Shown here piece after piece: positions 40,204-50,778 of a DNA stretch of 64,000 nucleotides. Origin of the DNA: Yersinia massiliensis (GTDB taxonomy: Bacteria > Pseudomonadota > Gammaproteobacteria > Enterobacterales > Enterobacteriaceae); the NCBI RefSeq assembly GCF_003048255.1, contig NZ_CP028487.1, forward strand, positions 1,426,001 to 1,490,000, in the 5' to 3' direction. The notes under the pieces are model-generated. The model had not been told where the DNA came from. It ran no database searches and saw only the letters and a program-made list of their open reading frames with translations. The translations under genes were made by a program, and so were the position numbers. The first letter of the stretch is position 1. Each line of letters starts with the position of its first letter.

Positions 40204-41145
40204 ATGGAAACCCGTGCGCACCATGTTGTCATTGGTTTGTTCACTCTCATTGTGGTCACTGCCGCGCTGTTATTTTGCCTATGGCTGACCAACGCTGGCT
40301 CAAACCGCCAATTCAATCTGTACGATATCGTCTTCAATGAACCGGTCAGTGGCCTGTCTCAAGGCAGTACAGTGCAATACAGTGGCATTCGTGTCGGTGA
40401 AGTGACACAACTACGTTTAGACAGAGATAACCCCAATAAAGTTTGGGCGCGGGTACGCGTATCGGCGTCAACGCCAATCCGCCAAGATACTCAAGCGCGC
40501 TTGACGGTAGCCGGGATCACGGGCACTTCAAATATTCAGTTCAGCAGTGGCAACCAATCAAGCCCGTTGCTCGAAGGGGAAGATGGTGAGATCCCGATTA
40601 TTGTGGCCACCCCATCACCGATGAGCCAGCTATTAGCTAATGGTGAGAGTTTCATGAGTAACGCCAATGAAGTCTTGGTGCGTTTGAATCAGCTTTTGGA
40701 ACCGGATAACCAACAACGACTGATCAAAACGCTGGATAATCTTGCGTTGGTCACCCAGACCGTGGCGGATCAGCGTTCAGATATCCGCACCATGTTGCAG
40801 CAGTTGGCGCAGGCCAGTAAACAGGCCAATGATACGTTAGCACAGACCAATCGCTTACTGCGTAATGCTAATGGATTGATGGAGGGGCAGGGGAAACAAC
40901 TGCTCGGCGATGCAGCTAAGACCATGGCGTCATTGCAAAATACCAGCACGATCCTCAATAAATTGGTCAGCGAAAATAAAACCTCGCTCAATAACGGCAT
41001 GCAAGGGATGAATGAACTGGGGCCAGCGGTGGATGAGCTGCGCAGAACATTAGCCACATTGCGCGCCGCCGTTTCCCGTTTGGAAGAAAACCCAGCAGCC
41101 TTGCTGCGTGGCCGTGAAAGAACACAGGAGTTTACGCCTCGATGA
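40204..41145 (+). CDS. MCE-domain protein (MlaD-like)
   Basis: A 313-residue protein with one N-terminal membrane helix (HHVVIGLFTLIVVTAALLFCLWL) and an MCE domain (YDIVFNEPVSGLSQGSTVQYSGIRVGEVTQLRLD...ITGTSNIQFSSG). The C-terminal part is a long helical stretch (about residues 150-300). MlaD-like proteins form hexameric rings that carry lipids. ATG follows the ATPase stop by one base. The long helical tail resembles tunnel-forming MCE proteins rather than compact MlaD. Confidence 0.9.
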   Translation: METRAHHVVIGLFTLIVVTAALLFCLWLTNAGSNRQFNLYDIVFNEPVSGLSQGSTVQYSGIRVGEVTQLRLDRDNPNKVWARVRVSASTPIRQDTQARLTVAGITGTSNIQFSSGNQSSPLLEGEDGEIPIIVATPSPMSQLLANGESFMSNANEVLVRLNQLLEPDNQQRLIKTLDNLALVTQTVADQRSDIRTMLQQLAQASKQANDTLAQTNRLLRNANGLMEGQGKQLLGDAAKTMASLQNTSTILNKLVSENKTSLNNGMQGMNELGPAVDELRRTLATLRAAVSRLEENPAALLRGRERTQEFTPR

Positions 41146-41777
41146 TATCTCTTAAGGTAATGCGCAACGCAGGACGCCGCACTGGGTTACTGATGCTCTC
41201 CATGCTGGCGATGTTGCTATCTGCTTGTACTATCCTTCCTACCGCGCCGATTTCACAGGTCTATCTATTGCCAGTGCCGCCGGCAACCAATACGCCGCGT
41301 GCGCAAACGGTGGATTGGTCATTGCGAGTGTCTCAACCGATGACCAGTCAATTCTTGAACAGTTCGCGTATTGCCGTGCAACCGCAAGGGCAGGAAATTG
41401 CGGTCTACCAAAACTCTCGCTGGAGTGATCCTGCGCCGATTTTACTGCGTAACCGCTTGATTCAGGAATTCCGTGCGGATGGTCGTATTCGGGCTGTCAG
41501 TAGTGACGACGATAGTCTACAAGCCGATATTGAGTTAAGCGGCGATCTCTCTGCATTTCAGGGCGTATACCTGACGGATCGCAGTGAAGTTCTGATCAGT
41601 TTCGATGCTCGACTGGTACGAATTTCGGACCGTAGAATTATCGCCACTCGTCATTTTGAAATCCGTCAGCCAATAAAAGGCACAGATATGAATGAGGTGG
41701 TTGAAGCGTTTGGTTTGGCGAGTGATAAGCTATCTGCGCAAGTATTGAACTGGATGTTACAGCAGTCTCTTCAGTAA
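41142..41777 (+). CDS. ABC-type transport auxiliary lipoprotein (PqiC family)
   Basis: A 211-residue lipoprotein with lipobox LLSAC near residue 29. The DUF330/PqiC-type domain is seen in SQVYLLPVPPATNTPRAQTVDWSLRVSQPMTSQFLNSSRIAVQPQGQEIAVYQNSRWSDPAPILLRNRLIQEFRADGRI. PqiC anchors MCE tunnels to the outer membrane. The start overlaps the MCE gene by 4 bp. It takes the place of MlaA/MlaC, which are absent here. Confidence 0.88.
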   Translation: MISLKVMRNAGRRTGLLMLSMLAMLLSACTILPTAPISQVYLLPVPPATNTPRAQTVDWSLRVSQPMTSQFLNSSRIAVQPQGQEIAVYQNSRWSDPAPILLRNRLIQEFRADGRIRAVSSDDDSLQADIELSGDLSAFQGVYLTDRSEVLISFDARLVRISDRRIIATRHFEIRQPIKGTDMNEVVEAFGLASDKLSAQVLNWMLQQSLQ

Positions 41778-41791
41778 TTCAGACCCGATTT

Positions 41792-41828
41792 CCCCCAAGC
41801 CGATATCACTATCAGCTTGGGGGATTTA
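41792..41828 (+). terminator. Terminator of the MCE operon
   Basis: CCCCCAAGC pairs with GCTTGGGGG across a 14-nt loop, followed by ATTTAT. Confidence 0.8.
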
Positions 41829-42160
41829 TGTCGACGACTTCACCGTATTCCCCCCTATTACTTAGCATTATTACGATGCGTGAATGACACGATTTATGCA
41901 TAACAAATAGACATTATCTTAATTGAATTTATGCTGGCGATGAGGCATTGACTAATATAGCGTCATTTTTATTTCTCTATATTTGTTTGAGCTGTGTCAA
42001 GTTAAGTAAAGTCGGCCAATTAAACTGACCGAGTGATGATCGACTCGCGCAAAATAACTGAAAGCCAGCATGGAAATATATCTTATATCAAATAAGTGTT
42101 GATTTTATGTTTCATAATGTTTGACTATTGTTCGGTGAATTGAGCAATAAGGGACTCATT
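41829..42160. other. AT-rich intergenic region before yceJ
   Basis: About 330 bp with no gene. It presumably holds the yceJI promoter; no certain operator was found. Confidence 0.5.
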
Positions 42161-42715
42161 ATGCTTTGGAAAAATACCAAGGAACAGTTTGGGCGCATCA
42201 CTATTGGCATCCACTGGCTGGTAGCATTAACCGTTTATGCATTGTTTGCTTTAGGATTATGGATGGTGACGCTGGGCTACTATGATGGCTGGTATCATCA
42301 AGCACCCGAAATACATAAAAGTATTGGGTGCTTATTATTTGCTGTAATGCTATTTCGGGTTATTTGGCGTTTTATTTCACCGCCACCGAAACCCTTATCA
42401 AGCTATAGTCGTTTTACACGTGCCAGCGCGATATTCGCTCATTTGGCTTTATATATTATTCTATTTTGTATTATGTTCAGCGGTTATTTAATCTCGACGG
42501 CTGATGGGCAACCTATCAATGTATTTGGTTGGTTTTCTGTGCCTGCGACATTAACGGGCTTACCTGAACAGGCAGATACCGCCGGAACTGTGCACCTTTA
42601 TCTGGCTTGGGCTGTAGTCGTACTTTCACTATTGCATGGGTTGGCTGCAATCAAGCACCACTTTATTGATGGTGATATTACCCTTAAACGGATGCTGGGA
42701 CGTAGCACCGATTAA
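42161..42715 (+). CDS. yceJ: Cytochrome b561 YceJ
   Basis: A 184-residue four-helix b-type cytochrome ([108 protein letters not shown]). His residues in helices 1, 2 and 4 are likely heme ligands. yceJ-yceI is a conserved pair in E. coli. The ATG at 42161 follows GGG; the longer frame is not needed. Confidence 0.9.
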   Translation: MLWKNTKEQFGRITIGIHWLVALTVYALFALGLWMVTLGYYDGWYHQAPEIHKSIGCLLFAVMLFRVIWRFISPPPKPLSSYSRFTRASAIFAHLALYIILFCIMFSGYLISTADGQPINVFGWFSVPATLTGLPEQADTAGTVHLYLAWAVVVLSLLHGLAAIKHHFIDGDITLKRMLGRSTD

Positions 42716-42740
42716 CCAACTGTATTATGGAGAATTAACT

Positions 42741-43319
42741 ATGTTTAATAAGACCCTATTGGGCCTGACTGTAGGCGCACTGATGTTGACTGCCGGCAGC
42801 GCCGTAGCCGCCGATTATAAAATCGATAAAGAAGGGCAACATGCCTTTATCGAGTTTCGGATTAAACATTTAGGCTATAGCTGGTTATACGGTAGCTTTA
42901 ATGATTTCGACGGAACGTTTACCTTTGATGAGAAAAATCCGGCTGCCGATAAAGTGAATGTGGTGATCAACACCAATAGCGTTGATACCAATCATGCAGA
43001 GCGTGATAAACACCTGCGCAGCAAGGAATTCCTGAACGTCAGTAAATTCCCACAGGCGACATTTGAGTCTACTGAAGTGAAGAAGAACGGCGAAGGATAT
43101 ACCGTGGTCGGGAATCTGACCTTAAATGGCGTCACTAAGCCTGTGACACTGGAAAGCAAATTGACAGGTCAAGGCAGTGATCCATGGGGCGGATACCGCG
43201 CTGGTTTTGAAGCGAATGGTAATATTAAGTTGAAAGACTTTAATATCACCACCGATTTAGGCCCAGCCTCACAAGAGGTCGAGCTGATATTGTCTGTCGA
43301 AGGCGTACAGGTTAAATAA
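42741..43319 (+). CDS. yceI: Periplasmic YceI-family protein
   Basis: A 192-residue precursor with a Sec signal ([24 protein letters not shown]). The YceI lipocalin-like domain is seen in [83 protein letters not shown]. It probably binds isoprenoid quinones or related lipids. It follows yceJ by 25 bp. Confidence 0.94.
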   Translation: MFNKTLLGLTVGALMLTAGSAVAADYKIDKEGQHAFIEFRIKHLGYSWLYGSFNDFDGTFTFDEKNPAADKVNVVINTNSVDTNHAERDKHLRSKEFLNVSKFPQATFESTEVKKNGEGYTVVGNLTLNGVTKPVTLESKLTGQGSDPWGGYRAGFEANGNIKLKDFNITTDLGPASQEVELILSVEGVQVK

Positions 43320-43325
43320 TTCTTG

Positions 43326-44366
43326 CTAACGCTTTTGACTCAATGAATTGTGGCTCCAGAAAGGGCCATAACAAACGGAGTCTCTGACAATCAGATCAGA
43401 CTGAAAAAGATTGTCGTTTGATAAGTAGCCCCCGTCCAGCATTGATATTAACCGGTTGATGACTTCATTGATCATGCTGCTGACGGGGTCTTTAATACTG
43501 GATAACGACGGGCTAAGAAATGGCCCCAATGGAATATTATCGAATCCAATGATAGATATTTCATCCGGTATTTTAATCTTTGCTTCATTTAATTTTTTCA
43601 TCGCACCAATGGCCATATCATCATTGCTAGCAATAATGGCGCTAAACGGTACTTGACCTGTGAGTAATGACTCTACGGCCGCGAAGCCACATGCTGGCGT
43701 CCATTTTCCCTGCACAATCAGCGTATCTTGTATCGGTAGAGAGCTGGCGGTTAGCGCACTCTTATAGCCGGAAAGGCGCTCAATCGCAGTCGGGGAGTCC
43801 AGCGAACCGGTAATAAAAGCGATATCACGGTGCCCGCGTTCGATAAGATATTGTGTGGCGTTGTAACTCGCACCTGCATGATCGCTGAAAATACAGTGGC
43901 TACCATTTTTTCTTAATTTTCGGTTGACCACCATAATTGGCTGTTTGTATTTATCGATGATCAAATCCATATCATCGACAGTCAAAAATCGAGGATAGAT
44001 AATAATGGCATCACAACGCAGATCTAGCAGGAATTGAATAGCCTCTCGTTCTTCTTCGGCGCTGTGTTTTCCGTCGACTAACACTAACTGCCGGCCATTA
44101 TTTTCTAATTTTTTCGCGGCTTGGGAGAGAATTTCACTAAAGTAATTCCCATTGTAAAGTGTATTGGTGACCACGAAACCGATACATTCAGATTTGTTTG
44201 TCGCCAAATTTCGCGCCAATAAATTTGGCCGATATCCCGCTTCTTCAATCGCTTTATAGACCTGTTCTTTGGTCGCTTCGCTGACATAGCCTTTGCCTGA
44301 TAGAACCCGAGAAACAGTGGCTTTTGAGACACCGGCTTTTTTTGCCACTTCCTGCATCGTCGACAT
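43326..44366 (-). CDS. ascG: LacI-family repressor AscG
   Basis: A 346-residue regulator: helix-turn-helix MQEVAKKAGVSKATVSRVLSGKGYVSEATKEQVYKAIEEAGYRPNLLARNLATNKS and a sugar-binding domain (GKHSAEEEREAIQFLLDLRCDAIIIYPRFLTVDDMDLII) that matches E. coli AscG. It represses the divergent ascFB operon, and an AscG-like operator is in the intergenic region. Confidence 0.92.
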   Translation of the reverse strand: MSTMQEVAKKAGVSKATVSRVLSGKGYVSEATKEQVYKAIEEAGYRPNLLARNLATNKSECIGFVVTNTLYNGNYFSEILSQAAKKLENNGRQLVLVDGKHSAEEEREAIQFLLDLRCDAIIIYPRFLTVDDMDLIIDKYKQPIMVVNRKLRKNGSHCIFSDHAGASYNATQYLIERGHRDIAFITGSLDSPTAIERLSGYKSALTASSLPIQDTLIVQGKWTPACGFAAVESLLTGQVPFSAIIASNDDMAIGAMKKLNEAKIKIPDEISIIGFDNIPLGPFLSPSLSSIKDPVSSMINEVINRLISMLDGGYLSNDNLFQSDLIVRDSVCYGPFWSHNSLSQKR

Positions 44367-44405
44367 AGATTCTTCCTGGCTTATAAATATTGACGTTCAT
44401 TCTAC

Positions 44406-44447
44406 ACGTGACTACGGATACGTGACTATGGCTCATGGCTGCGGACA
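44406..44447 (+). repeat. Degenerate 14-bp tandem repeats
   Basis: ACGTGACTACGGAT, ACGTGACTATGGCT and CATGGCTGCGGACA lie in tandem; the third is decayed. Confidence 0.4.
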
Positions 44448-44575
44448 TGCTACTGCGAATAAGAAGTTGCCCGCTGAATGGGGGCAATTGCCACATTCAT
44501 GCCGATCACCATCACAAAATTGAAATACTGTTTCTATAGCTATTGAAATTCAATCAACAATTAACGATTCTCATG

Positions 44576-44589
44576 TGGAACCGGTTACC
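44576..44589. promoter_or_regulatory. Candidate AscG operator
   Basis: TGGAACCGGTTACC resembles the AscG operator TGAAACCGGTTTCA as I recall it, with two changes. The site is 167 bp upstream of ascF. Confidence 0.5.
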
Positions 44590-44755
44590 TATTTGTCTAA
44601 AAAGAATACAGTTAGATGGTTGCTCGGTAAATGTTTTAATCATAACTATATGAATACAATGGCTAATTGTACCATTATGCTGGTAAGGGCAGTGACCCTT
44701 TGACCGCAAATAGTTCGCTTAGCTCAGCGTGCGTCGTTACGGGGAGTTGTTACTC

Positions 44756-46213
44756 ATGTCAAAGAATTATGCCGCAGTATCTCAGCAAATTGTCGAGGCT
44801 ATTGGCGGAGCCAACAATGTCGGGGCAGTGACTCACTGTATGACACGCTTACGTTTCGTGCTCAATGATGACAGTGCGGTTGATCTGGCAAAGTTAAAAT
44901 CGATCAGTGGTGTGCTGGGCGTGGTACGAAATGAAAACCAATGTCAGGTCATCATTGGCAATAATGTAGCGTATGCCTATGCAGAAGTGCTGAAACTCTT
45001 ACCAGAAGGTACATTGCCTGAAAATGCTCAGCCACAGAAAAACAAAATTACCTTAAGACGTATCGGGGCTGGCATTTTAGATGCACTGATTGGCACCATG
45101 TCACCGCTGATCCCGGCCATCATTGGCGGTTCGATGGTGAAATTGCTGGCAATGATACTGGATATGACCGGTATCTTTGAGAAAGGCTCATCGACACTGA
45201 TTATTCTTAATGTGATTGGTGACGGTGCTTTCTTCTTCCTGCCAGTGATGGTGGCGGCCTCTGCTGCCATCAAATTCAAAACCAATATGTCGCTGGCTAT
45301 CGCCATTGCGGGTGTGTTGGTCCATCCCGCCTTTATTGATTTGATGGCGAAAGCCGCCCAAGGCCAGCATGTTGAATTTATGGGTGTTTCGGTCACAGCG
45401 GTGAAATACACTTATACCGTGATCCCTGCATTGTGCATGACTTGGTTGCTCTCGTATATCGAACGTTGGGTTGATCGCATCACCCCTGCGGTAACGAAAA
45501 ACTTCCTCAAGCCCATGCTGATTGTGCTGATTTCTGCGCCTATCGCGATCATTTTCATCGGACCGCTGGGGATCTGGATTGGTAGTGGCATTTCATCTCT
45601 GGTGTACAGCGTACATGATTATCTGGGCTGGCTCTCTGTGGCGATTATGGGCGCACTCTGGCCATTGCTGGTGATGACGGGCATGCACCGTGTATTCACC
45701 CCGACCATCATTCAAACCATTGCCGAAACGGGCAAAGAGGGCATGGTCATGCCATCGGAAATTGGTGCGAACCTTTCGCTCGGCGGCTCTTCATTGGCTG
45801 TTGCATGGCGAACCAAAAACCCAGAATTGCGCCAGACAGCACTGGCTGCGGCGGCATCGGCAATCGTGGCCGGTATTTCTGAACCCGCACTTTATGGCGT
45901 CGCGTTACGACTCAAACGCCCATTAATCGCCAGCCTAATCAGTGGGTTTATTTGTGGTGCGGTAGCGGGTATTGGTGGGCTAGCCAGTCATTCCATGGCC
46001 TCACCTGGGCTGTTTACCAGTGTCCAGTTCTTCGACCCTGCGAATCCAATGAGTATCGTATGGGTGTTTGGCGTCATGGTGCTGGCAATTGTGATTTCAT
46101 TCGTCACCACACTGCTACTGGGTTTTGAGGATATTCCGGTCGAGGATAATGAAGGTGATATCGCCCATCCGACCGATGCCGTTGCGGCGCAGAGCGCAGT
46201 AAAGATTAACTGA
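44756..46213 (+). CDS. ascF: Arbutin/salicin/cellobiose PTS permease EIIBC (AscF)
   Basis: A 485-residue permease, exactly the AscF length. EIIB has the phospho-Cys in VTHCMTRLRFVL; EIIC has about ten helices with GISEPALYGVALRLKRPL. There is no EIIA domain, so it depends on EIIA-Glc or another EIIA such as the C-terminal domain of the BglF-type protein. The ATG at 44756 follows GGGGAGTTG. ascB starts 16 bp after its stop codon. Confidence 0.93.
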   Translation: MSKNYAAVSQQIVEAIGGANNVGAVTHCMTRLRFVLNDDSAVDLAKLKSISGVLGVVRNENQCQVIIGNNVAYAYAEVLKLLPEGTLPENAQPQKNKITLRRIGAGILDALIGTMSPLIPAIIGGSMVKLLAMILDMTGIFEKGSSTLIILNVIGDGAFFFLPVMVAASAAIKFKTNMSLAIAIAGVLVHPAFIDLMAKAAQGQHVEFMGVSVTAVKYTYTVIPALCMTWLLSYIERWVDRITPAVTKNFLKPMLIVLISAPIAIIFIGPLGIWIGSGISSLVYSVHDYLGWLSVAIMGALWPLLVMTGMHRVFTPTIIQTIAETGKEGMVMPSEIGANLSLGGSSLAVAWRTKNPELRQTALAAAASAIVAGISEPALYGVALRLKRPLIASLISGFICGAVAGIGGLASHSMASPGLFTSVQFFDPANPMSIVWVFGVMVLAIVISFVTTLLLGFEDIPVEDNEGDIAHPTDAVAAQSAVKIN

Positions 46214-47659
<1,446 letters not shown>

Positions 47660-47666
47660 AAATGCT

Positions 47667-47694
47667 GGGAATATCCTCGATAAGTGATATTCCC
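47667..47694 (+). terminator. Hairpin after ascB
   Basis: GGGAATATC and GATATTCCC form a 9-bp stem just downstream of ascB. No T-run follows, so it may be a weak or Rho-assisted terminator. Confidence 0.5.
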
Positions 47695-47727
47695 ACCTCA
47701 TCACGCATAACAGTGGCCTTTTCGATT

Positions 47728-48042
47728 TTAGGGCTCGTGACGATCGTGAGATGGCCCTTTTTTCAACAGCATCATAAATTCAGTAAACGCAGTACGAAGC
47801 GGCGCGAATAAGGGATGTTTGCGGTTCTCCATCATGGTTTCTGAGAATAACTTCAGCCCTAAAGCGAAGGCCGCTGTTTTATCTTTGCCAAAATCCAGAT
47901 CTTCGCGCGCCTGTAACCGCTCGATGATGCCGAGGATCTCATCATGATTCTCGGCTTCAAATGTGACAGGGGCTTTATCAATCGGCTCACCTTTACGGTC
48001 AGTCATAGGCTCAATGGTGATTCGATAACGATAGCCGGGCAT
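47728..48042 (-). CDS. DUF3861 protein
   Basis: A 104-residue DUF3861 protein: YRYRITIEPMTDRKGEPIDKAPVTFEAENHDEILGIIERLQAREDLDFGKDKTAAFALGLKLFSETMMENRKHPLFAPLRTAFTEFM. The function is unknown. Its ATG overlaps the stop codon of the upstream PadR gene (TGATG), so the two are cotranslated. This suggests that it belongs to the metal-linked YqjI-like regulon. Confidence 0.84.
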   Translation of the reverse strand: MPGYRYRITIEPMTDRKGEPIDKAPVTFEAENHDEILGIIERLQAREDLDFGKDKTAAFALGLKLFSETMMENRKHPLFAPLRTAFTEFMMLLKKGPSHDRHEP

Positions 48043-48707
48043 CAGTTTTTCTCCTGTTCATCCGTCGTGGTATCTGCCGATCGTGGTGTTAACTCTTTCT
48101 CAATGGCTTCTACTGCGGTCATTAACGCGGCATTAATGCGGACTACCTGCTCTGGTGTCACGTCTGAGCGCACCATGTTACTACGCAAAATATGACGTAA
48201 ACGGTGCATCACATCAGAAATGCCTTCCGCCAGATTCCCTTCAGGACGGCGATTGACCTGCGCCAGTCGAGAAAAGATGACATCAACCATGGCTTGATTT
48301 TGTTGTAACTCAACCTTACCAGCATCAGTAATTTGGTAGCTCTTACGGCCATTACCGGTGGCAACAGGGGTGACAAAATCTTGCTCTTCAAGCAGTGTCA
48401 GCGTCGGGTAGATAACGCCTGGGCTTGGCACGTACAGCCCTGAAGAAGCCTCTTCGATTGCCTTAATGAGCTCATAACCGTGGCTAGGTTTTTTATCAAG
48501 CAATGCCAATAAGACAACACGTAAGTCACCGTGCTCAAACAGGCGTTGCATCTTCTCACCACGACCATGCCGCCCACCTCTGCCTGCTTCTGGGCCTTTA
48601 CCGGCCATTGGGTGACGACCAGCACGATGCATTCTTTCACCGCCGCGGTGGTGTTCTTCCCGATGTTCGCCACAGTGGCCGTGACCACGTTTTGAAAATC
48701 CAAACAT
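48042..48707 (-). CDS. yqjI: PadR-family regulator YqjI-like
   Basis: A 221-residue PadR regulator with a His-rich N-terminal extension (HGHCGEHREEHHRGGERMHRAGRHP, residues 9-33) as in E. coli YqjI, which uses its tail to sense nickel and represses yqjH (an iron-siderophore reductase) and itself. The winged helix domain is LFEHGDLRVVLLALLDKKPSHGYELIKAIEEASSGLYVPSPGVIYPTLTLLEEQDFV. Unlike E. coli, yqjH is not next to it. Three GATATATC palindromes precede it, consistent with autorepression. Confidence 0.87.
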   Translation of the reverse strand: MFGFSKRGHGHCGEHREEHHRGGERMHRAGRHPMAGKGPEAGRGGRHGRGEKMQRLFEHGDLRVVLLALLDKKPSHGYELIKAIEEASSGLYVPSPGVIYPTLTLLEEQDFVTPVATGNGRKSYQITDAGKVELQQNQAMVDVIFSRLAQVNRRPEGNLAEGISDVMHRLRHILRSNMVRSDVTPEQVVRINAALMTAVEAIEKELTPRSADTTTDEQEKN

Positions 48708-48720
48708 AATTTATCTCCTT

Positions 48721-48751
48721 TAGATATATCGAAACAATTTCGATATATCTA
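48721..48751. promoter_or_regulatory. YqjI-type operator, perfect palindrome
   Basis: TAGATATATCGAAA, CAA and TTTCGATATATCTA form 14-bp perfect arms separated by 3 bp, overlapping the region just upstream of the padR RBS. The GATATATC half-sites fit the YqjI motif in E. coli. Confidence 0.8.
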
Positions 48752-48758
48752 ATCTAGA

Positions 48759-48770
48759 TCGATATATCGA
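48759..48770. promoter_or_regulatory. Second YqjI-type palindrome
   Basis: TCGATATATCGA is self-complementary and shares the GATATATC core of the first operator. Confidence 0.6.
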
Positions 48771-48795
48771 AGTTTGCAAGAGGGGAAATCAAAAA

Positions 48796-48805
48796 AGATA
48801 TATCT
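48796..48805. promoter_or_regulatory. Third YqjI-type palindrome
   Basis: AGATATATCT is self-complementary and shares the core. Sites one and two are close; this one is some 30 bp further upstream. Confidence 0.45.
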
Positions 48806-49009
48806 AAATTATCGATGCTGACGATCGTACAGTCAAAAAATGGATGGGGGAGGAGTGGCGTGCTTGTGTCTATCAACAGTACTGAATTGGGTATAAGGGG
48901 AAATTAATGGGGGAAGGCTAGGGAAACGAACGGCCCCCAATGCAAGTGAATCTCCTAAGCTACAGAGAATATTGTCACTCTACAGGGGGCAAGAGGCAGA
49001 CTTAGGCCA
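48806..49009. other. Intergenic region between yqjI and yjdM
   Basis: About 200 bp with no gene or clear hairpin other than GCAAGAGGC-type imperfect pairs. It ends at the yjdM stop codon. Confidence 0.5.
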
Positions 49010-49348
49010 TTAGCTCTTTTTAACAAACTCAGATTTGAGCTTCATCGGACCAAAACCATCAATTTTACAATCGATATTGTGGTCACCTTCAACCAAGCGA
49101 ATGCTTTTCACTTTAGTGCCAATTTTCAGCGTTGAAGAGCTGCCTTTTACTTTCAGATCTTTCACTACAGTGACTGAGTCGCCGTCAGCTAGCAGGTTAC
49201 CGTTGGCATCACGTACTACCAGACCCTCTTCATCAGCGGATGAAGCATTGTTTTCTGACCACTCATTTCCGCACTCTGGGCAATTTAGTTTTTCCCCGTC
49301 CTGCCATGTAAACTCAGAATTGCACTTTGGACAGTTTGGTAAACTCAT
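49010..49348 (-). CDS. yjdM: Zinc-ribbon protein YjdM (PhnA family)
   Basis: A 112-residue protein with an N-terminal zinc ribbon ([28 protein letters not shown]) and the YjdM C-terminal domain ([71 protein letters not shown]). It was earlier called PhnA, but does not work in phosphonate metabolism in E. coli. The exact role is unknown. Confidence 0.94.
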   Translation of the reverse strand: MSLPNCPKCNSEFTWQDGEKLNCPECGNEWSENNASSADEEGLVVRDANGNLLADGDSVTVVKDLKVKGSSSTLKIGTKVKSIRLVEGDHNIDCKIDGFGPMKLKSEFVKKS

Positions 49349-49618
49349 CTCTATAACCCCTTGAAATTAAATTCAATAAATATAAAAAAGTGATAAAAAA
49401 TTGATTGGTGCTTTGATGGGGGCCTATTTTACACTTTTTATCAGGTTATTGGAAAGCGAACTAGGGTATAAAGCTTGCCGTAGCTGATGATTTTGCTTTG
49501 AATGATATATTGAGTTTTTACTTAATGTTTTTATTTTTCAATAAATTACAATATTTAAGTTTGATGGCTAATCGTCTCTTTTGGTGTGGAATTAGCCTAA
49601 ATCTAGGGATGTGTCTGA

Positions 49619-50275
49619 TTAAGCTGTTCGTTCGAATACCAAACTGATGAACTCACGGTCAACGATCTCGCCTGTTTTACTGATACTTTTATCTTTTTTA
49701 TGCTCTTGCGTGTGCAGTTTTAACGGTGAATTCGCCATTAAGGCTCGCACCTCTGACTCGCTATACAATTGAAACCCATGCTCGACAAAAGGCAGTTTCG
49801 CCATGAAGGCTTTATCGCAAAACGTCACACAGAAAAGCCCACCAACGGTCAATACTCGGCAGATCTCTTTGAGTAATGCATCGGGTTGCTGCCAAAAATA
49901 TATCGTATTGACGGTTAACACTTTATCGACACTGGCATCGGCTAGCGGAAGAGTGACGCCATCATACAAACGGTAATCTGCCCAGCCCGCTTGAATATAC
50001 GGGTGATTGAAGGCCAAAGCTTCTTGATGCATTAATGGTGAAAATTCCAGACCGGTATAGTGGAGGTTATTGGCCAAAGAAAGAATATAACCTAACAACC
50101 CGCCATTGCCATATCCCAACTCAAGCAGGCGATCACCCTCACTCAGACAAAGCTGATTAATACCGCTCATGATCACAGGGAGATTACGCATGTTCATGAT
50201 ATGGCCTAATGCTTTTCCGTCCTCCCCATCTGGGCAACGTAATTGTGCAGCAACTTTTTGTAGTGAATTATCCAT
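49619..50275 (-). CDS. Class I SAM-dependent methyltransferase
   Basis: A 218-residue methyltransferase of the Methyltransf_11 type: SAM motif I RLLELGYGNGGLLGYIL near residue 50, acidic motif II YTGLEFSPLMHQEA, and post-motif DGVTLPLADASVDKVLTVNTIYFWQQPDALLKEICRVLTVGGLF. The substrate is unknown. It stands alone, convergent to nothing and divergent from gadB. Confidence 0.85.
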   Translation of the reverse strand: MDNSLQKVAAQLRCPDGEDGKALGHIMNMRNLPVIMSGINQLCLSEGDRLLELGYGNGGLLGYILSLANNLHYTGLEFSPLMHQEALAFNHPYIQAGWADYRLYDGVTLPLADASVDKVLTVNTIYFWQQPDALLKEICRVLTVGGLFCVTFCDKAFMAKLPFVEHGFQLYSESEVRALMANSPLKLHTQEHKKDKSISKTGEIVDREFISLVFERTA

Positions 50276-50778
50276 GGTTTCTTCTGATTATTGATAAACG
50301 ATAAAAAATATTGGATAGAGAAGCACACTAACATATTCCCTGTACTTGGTATCAATAAAAAACATAACAAATATGATGATTTTTCTGATGCTGACGATTG
50401 TAAATCATTTGTTTTTAGCGTTTTCGGTGAATTTTTTATTAATTTACTTATTTGCAAACTTTTACTATTACGTAACAAATGACATTTTCACCAATAGAAT
50501 TAATCCGTGTTAAGGATAATAAAATTCAATAAAATAAATGATTAAAAACAGTTGGTTAAATTAAAATACCTCAAAATGAGTAAGAATTCTGGCATTCTGA
50601 GTTTTTTGTAATACATTTAATATTGTTGAACATGACTCTTTAGCTAGCATAAATAGTCATCAATGATTGTGTAGGCTAAAAATGAAATCCTGCCACATCG
50701 TTCTGAAAAGATTATTATTTTTCGGATCGTATCAGTCAATACTTTAATATTTAATACATTCTCCTTAAGGGTGAGGTT
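50276..50778. other. gadB upstream region
   Basis: About 500 bp, very AT-rich, compatible with silencing and control of an acid-resistance operon. A GTAGG-containing segment near 50670 (TTGTGTAGGCTAAA) could be looked at for EvgA binding. No gene was called; a minus-strand 90-codon frame is unsupported. Confidence 0.45.

Larger units (their letters stand above)
44367..44755. other. ascG-ascF intergenic region
   Basis: About 390 bp. It contains weak 14-bp repeats (44406-44447) and two AscG-like palindromes, TGAAATACTGTTTCTA (44521-44536) and the clearer one at 44576. There is no RAT element here, so this operon is under repressor and not antiterminator control. Confidence 0.6.

Noticed and set aside
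44367..44755. RAT element before ascF
   Set aside because: No GGATTG...GCAAAACC segment or leader terminator was found; control is by AscG.
50206..50478. 90-codon minus-strand frame before gadB
   Set aside because: It overlaps the methyltransferase start in another frame and looks like AT-rich chance coding.
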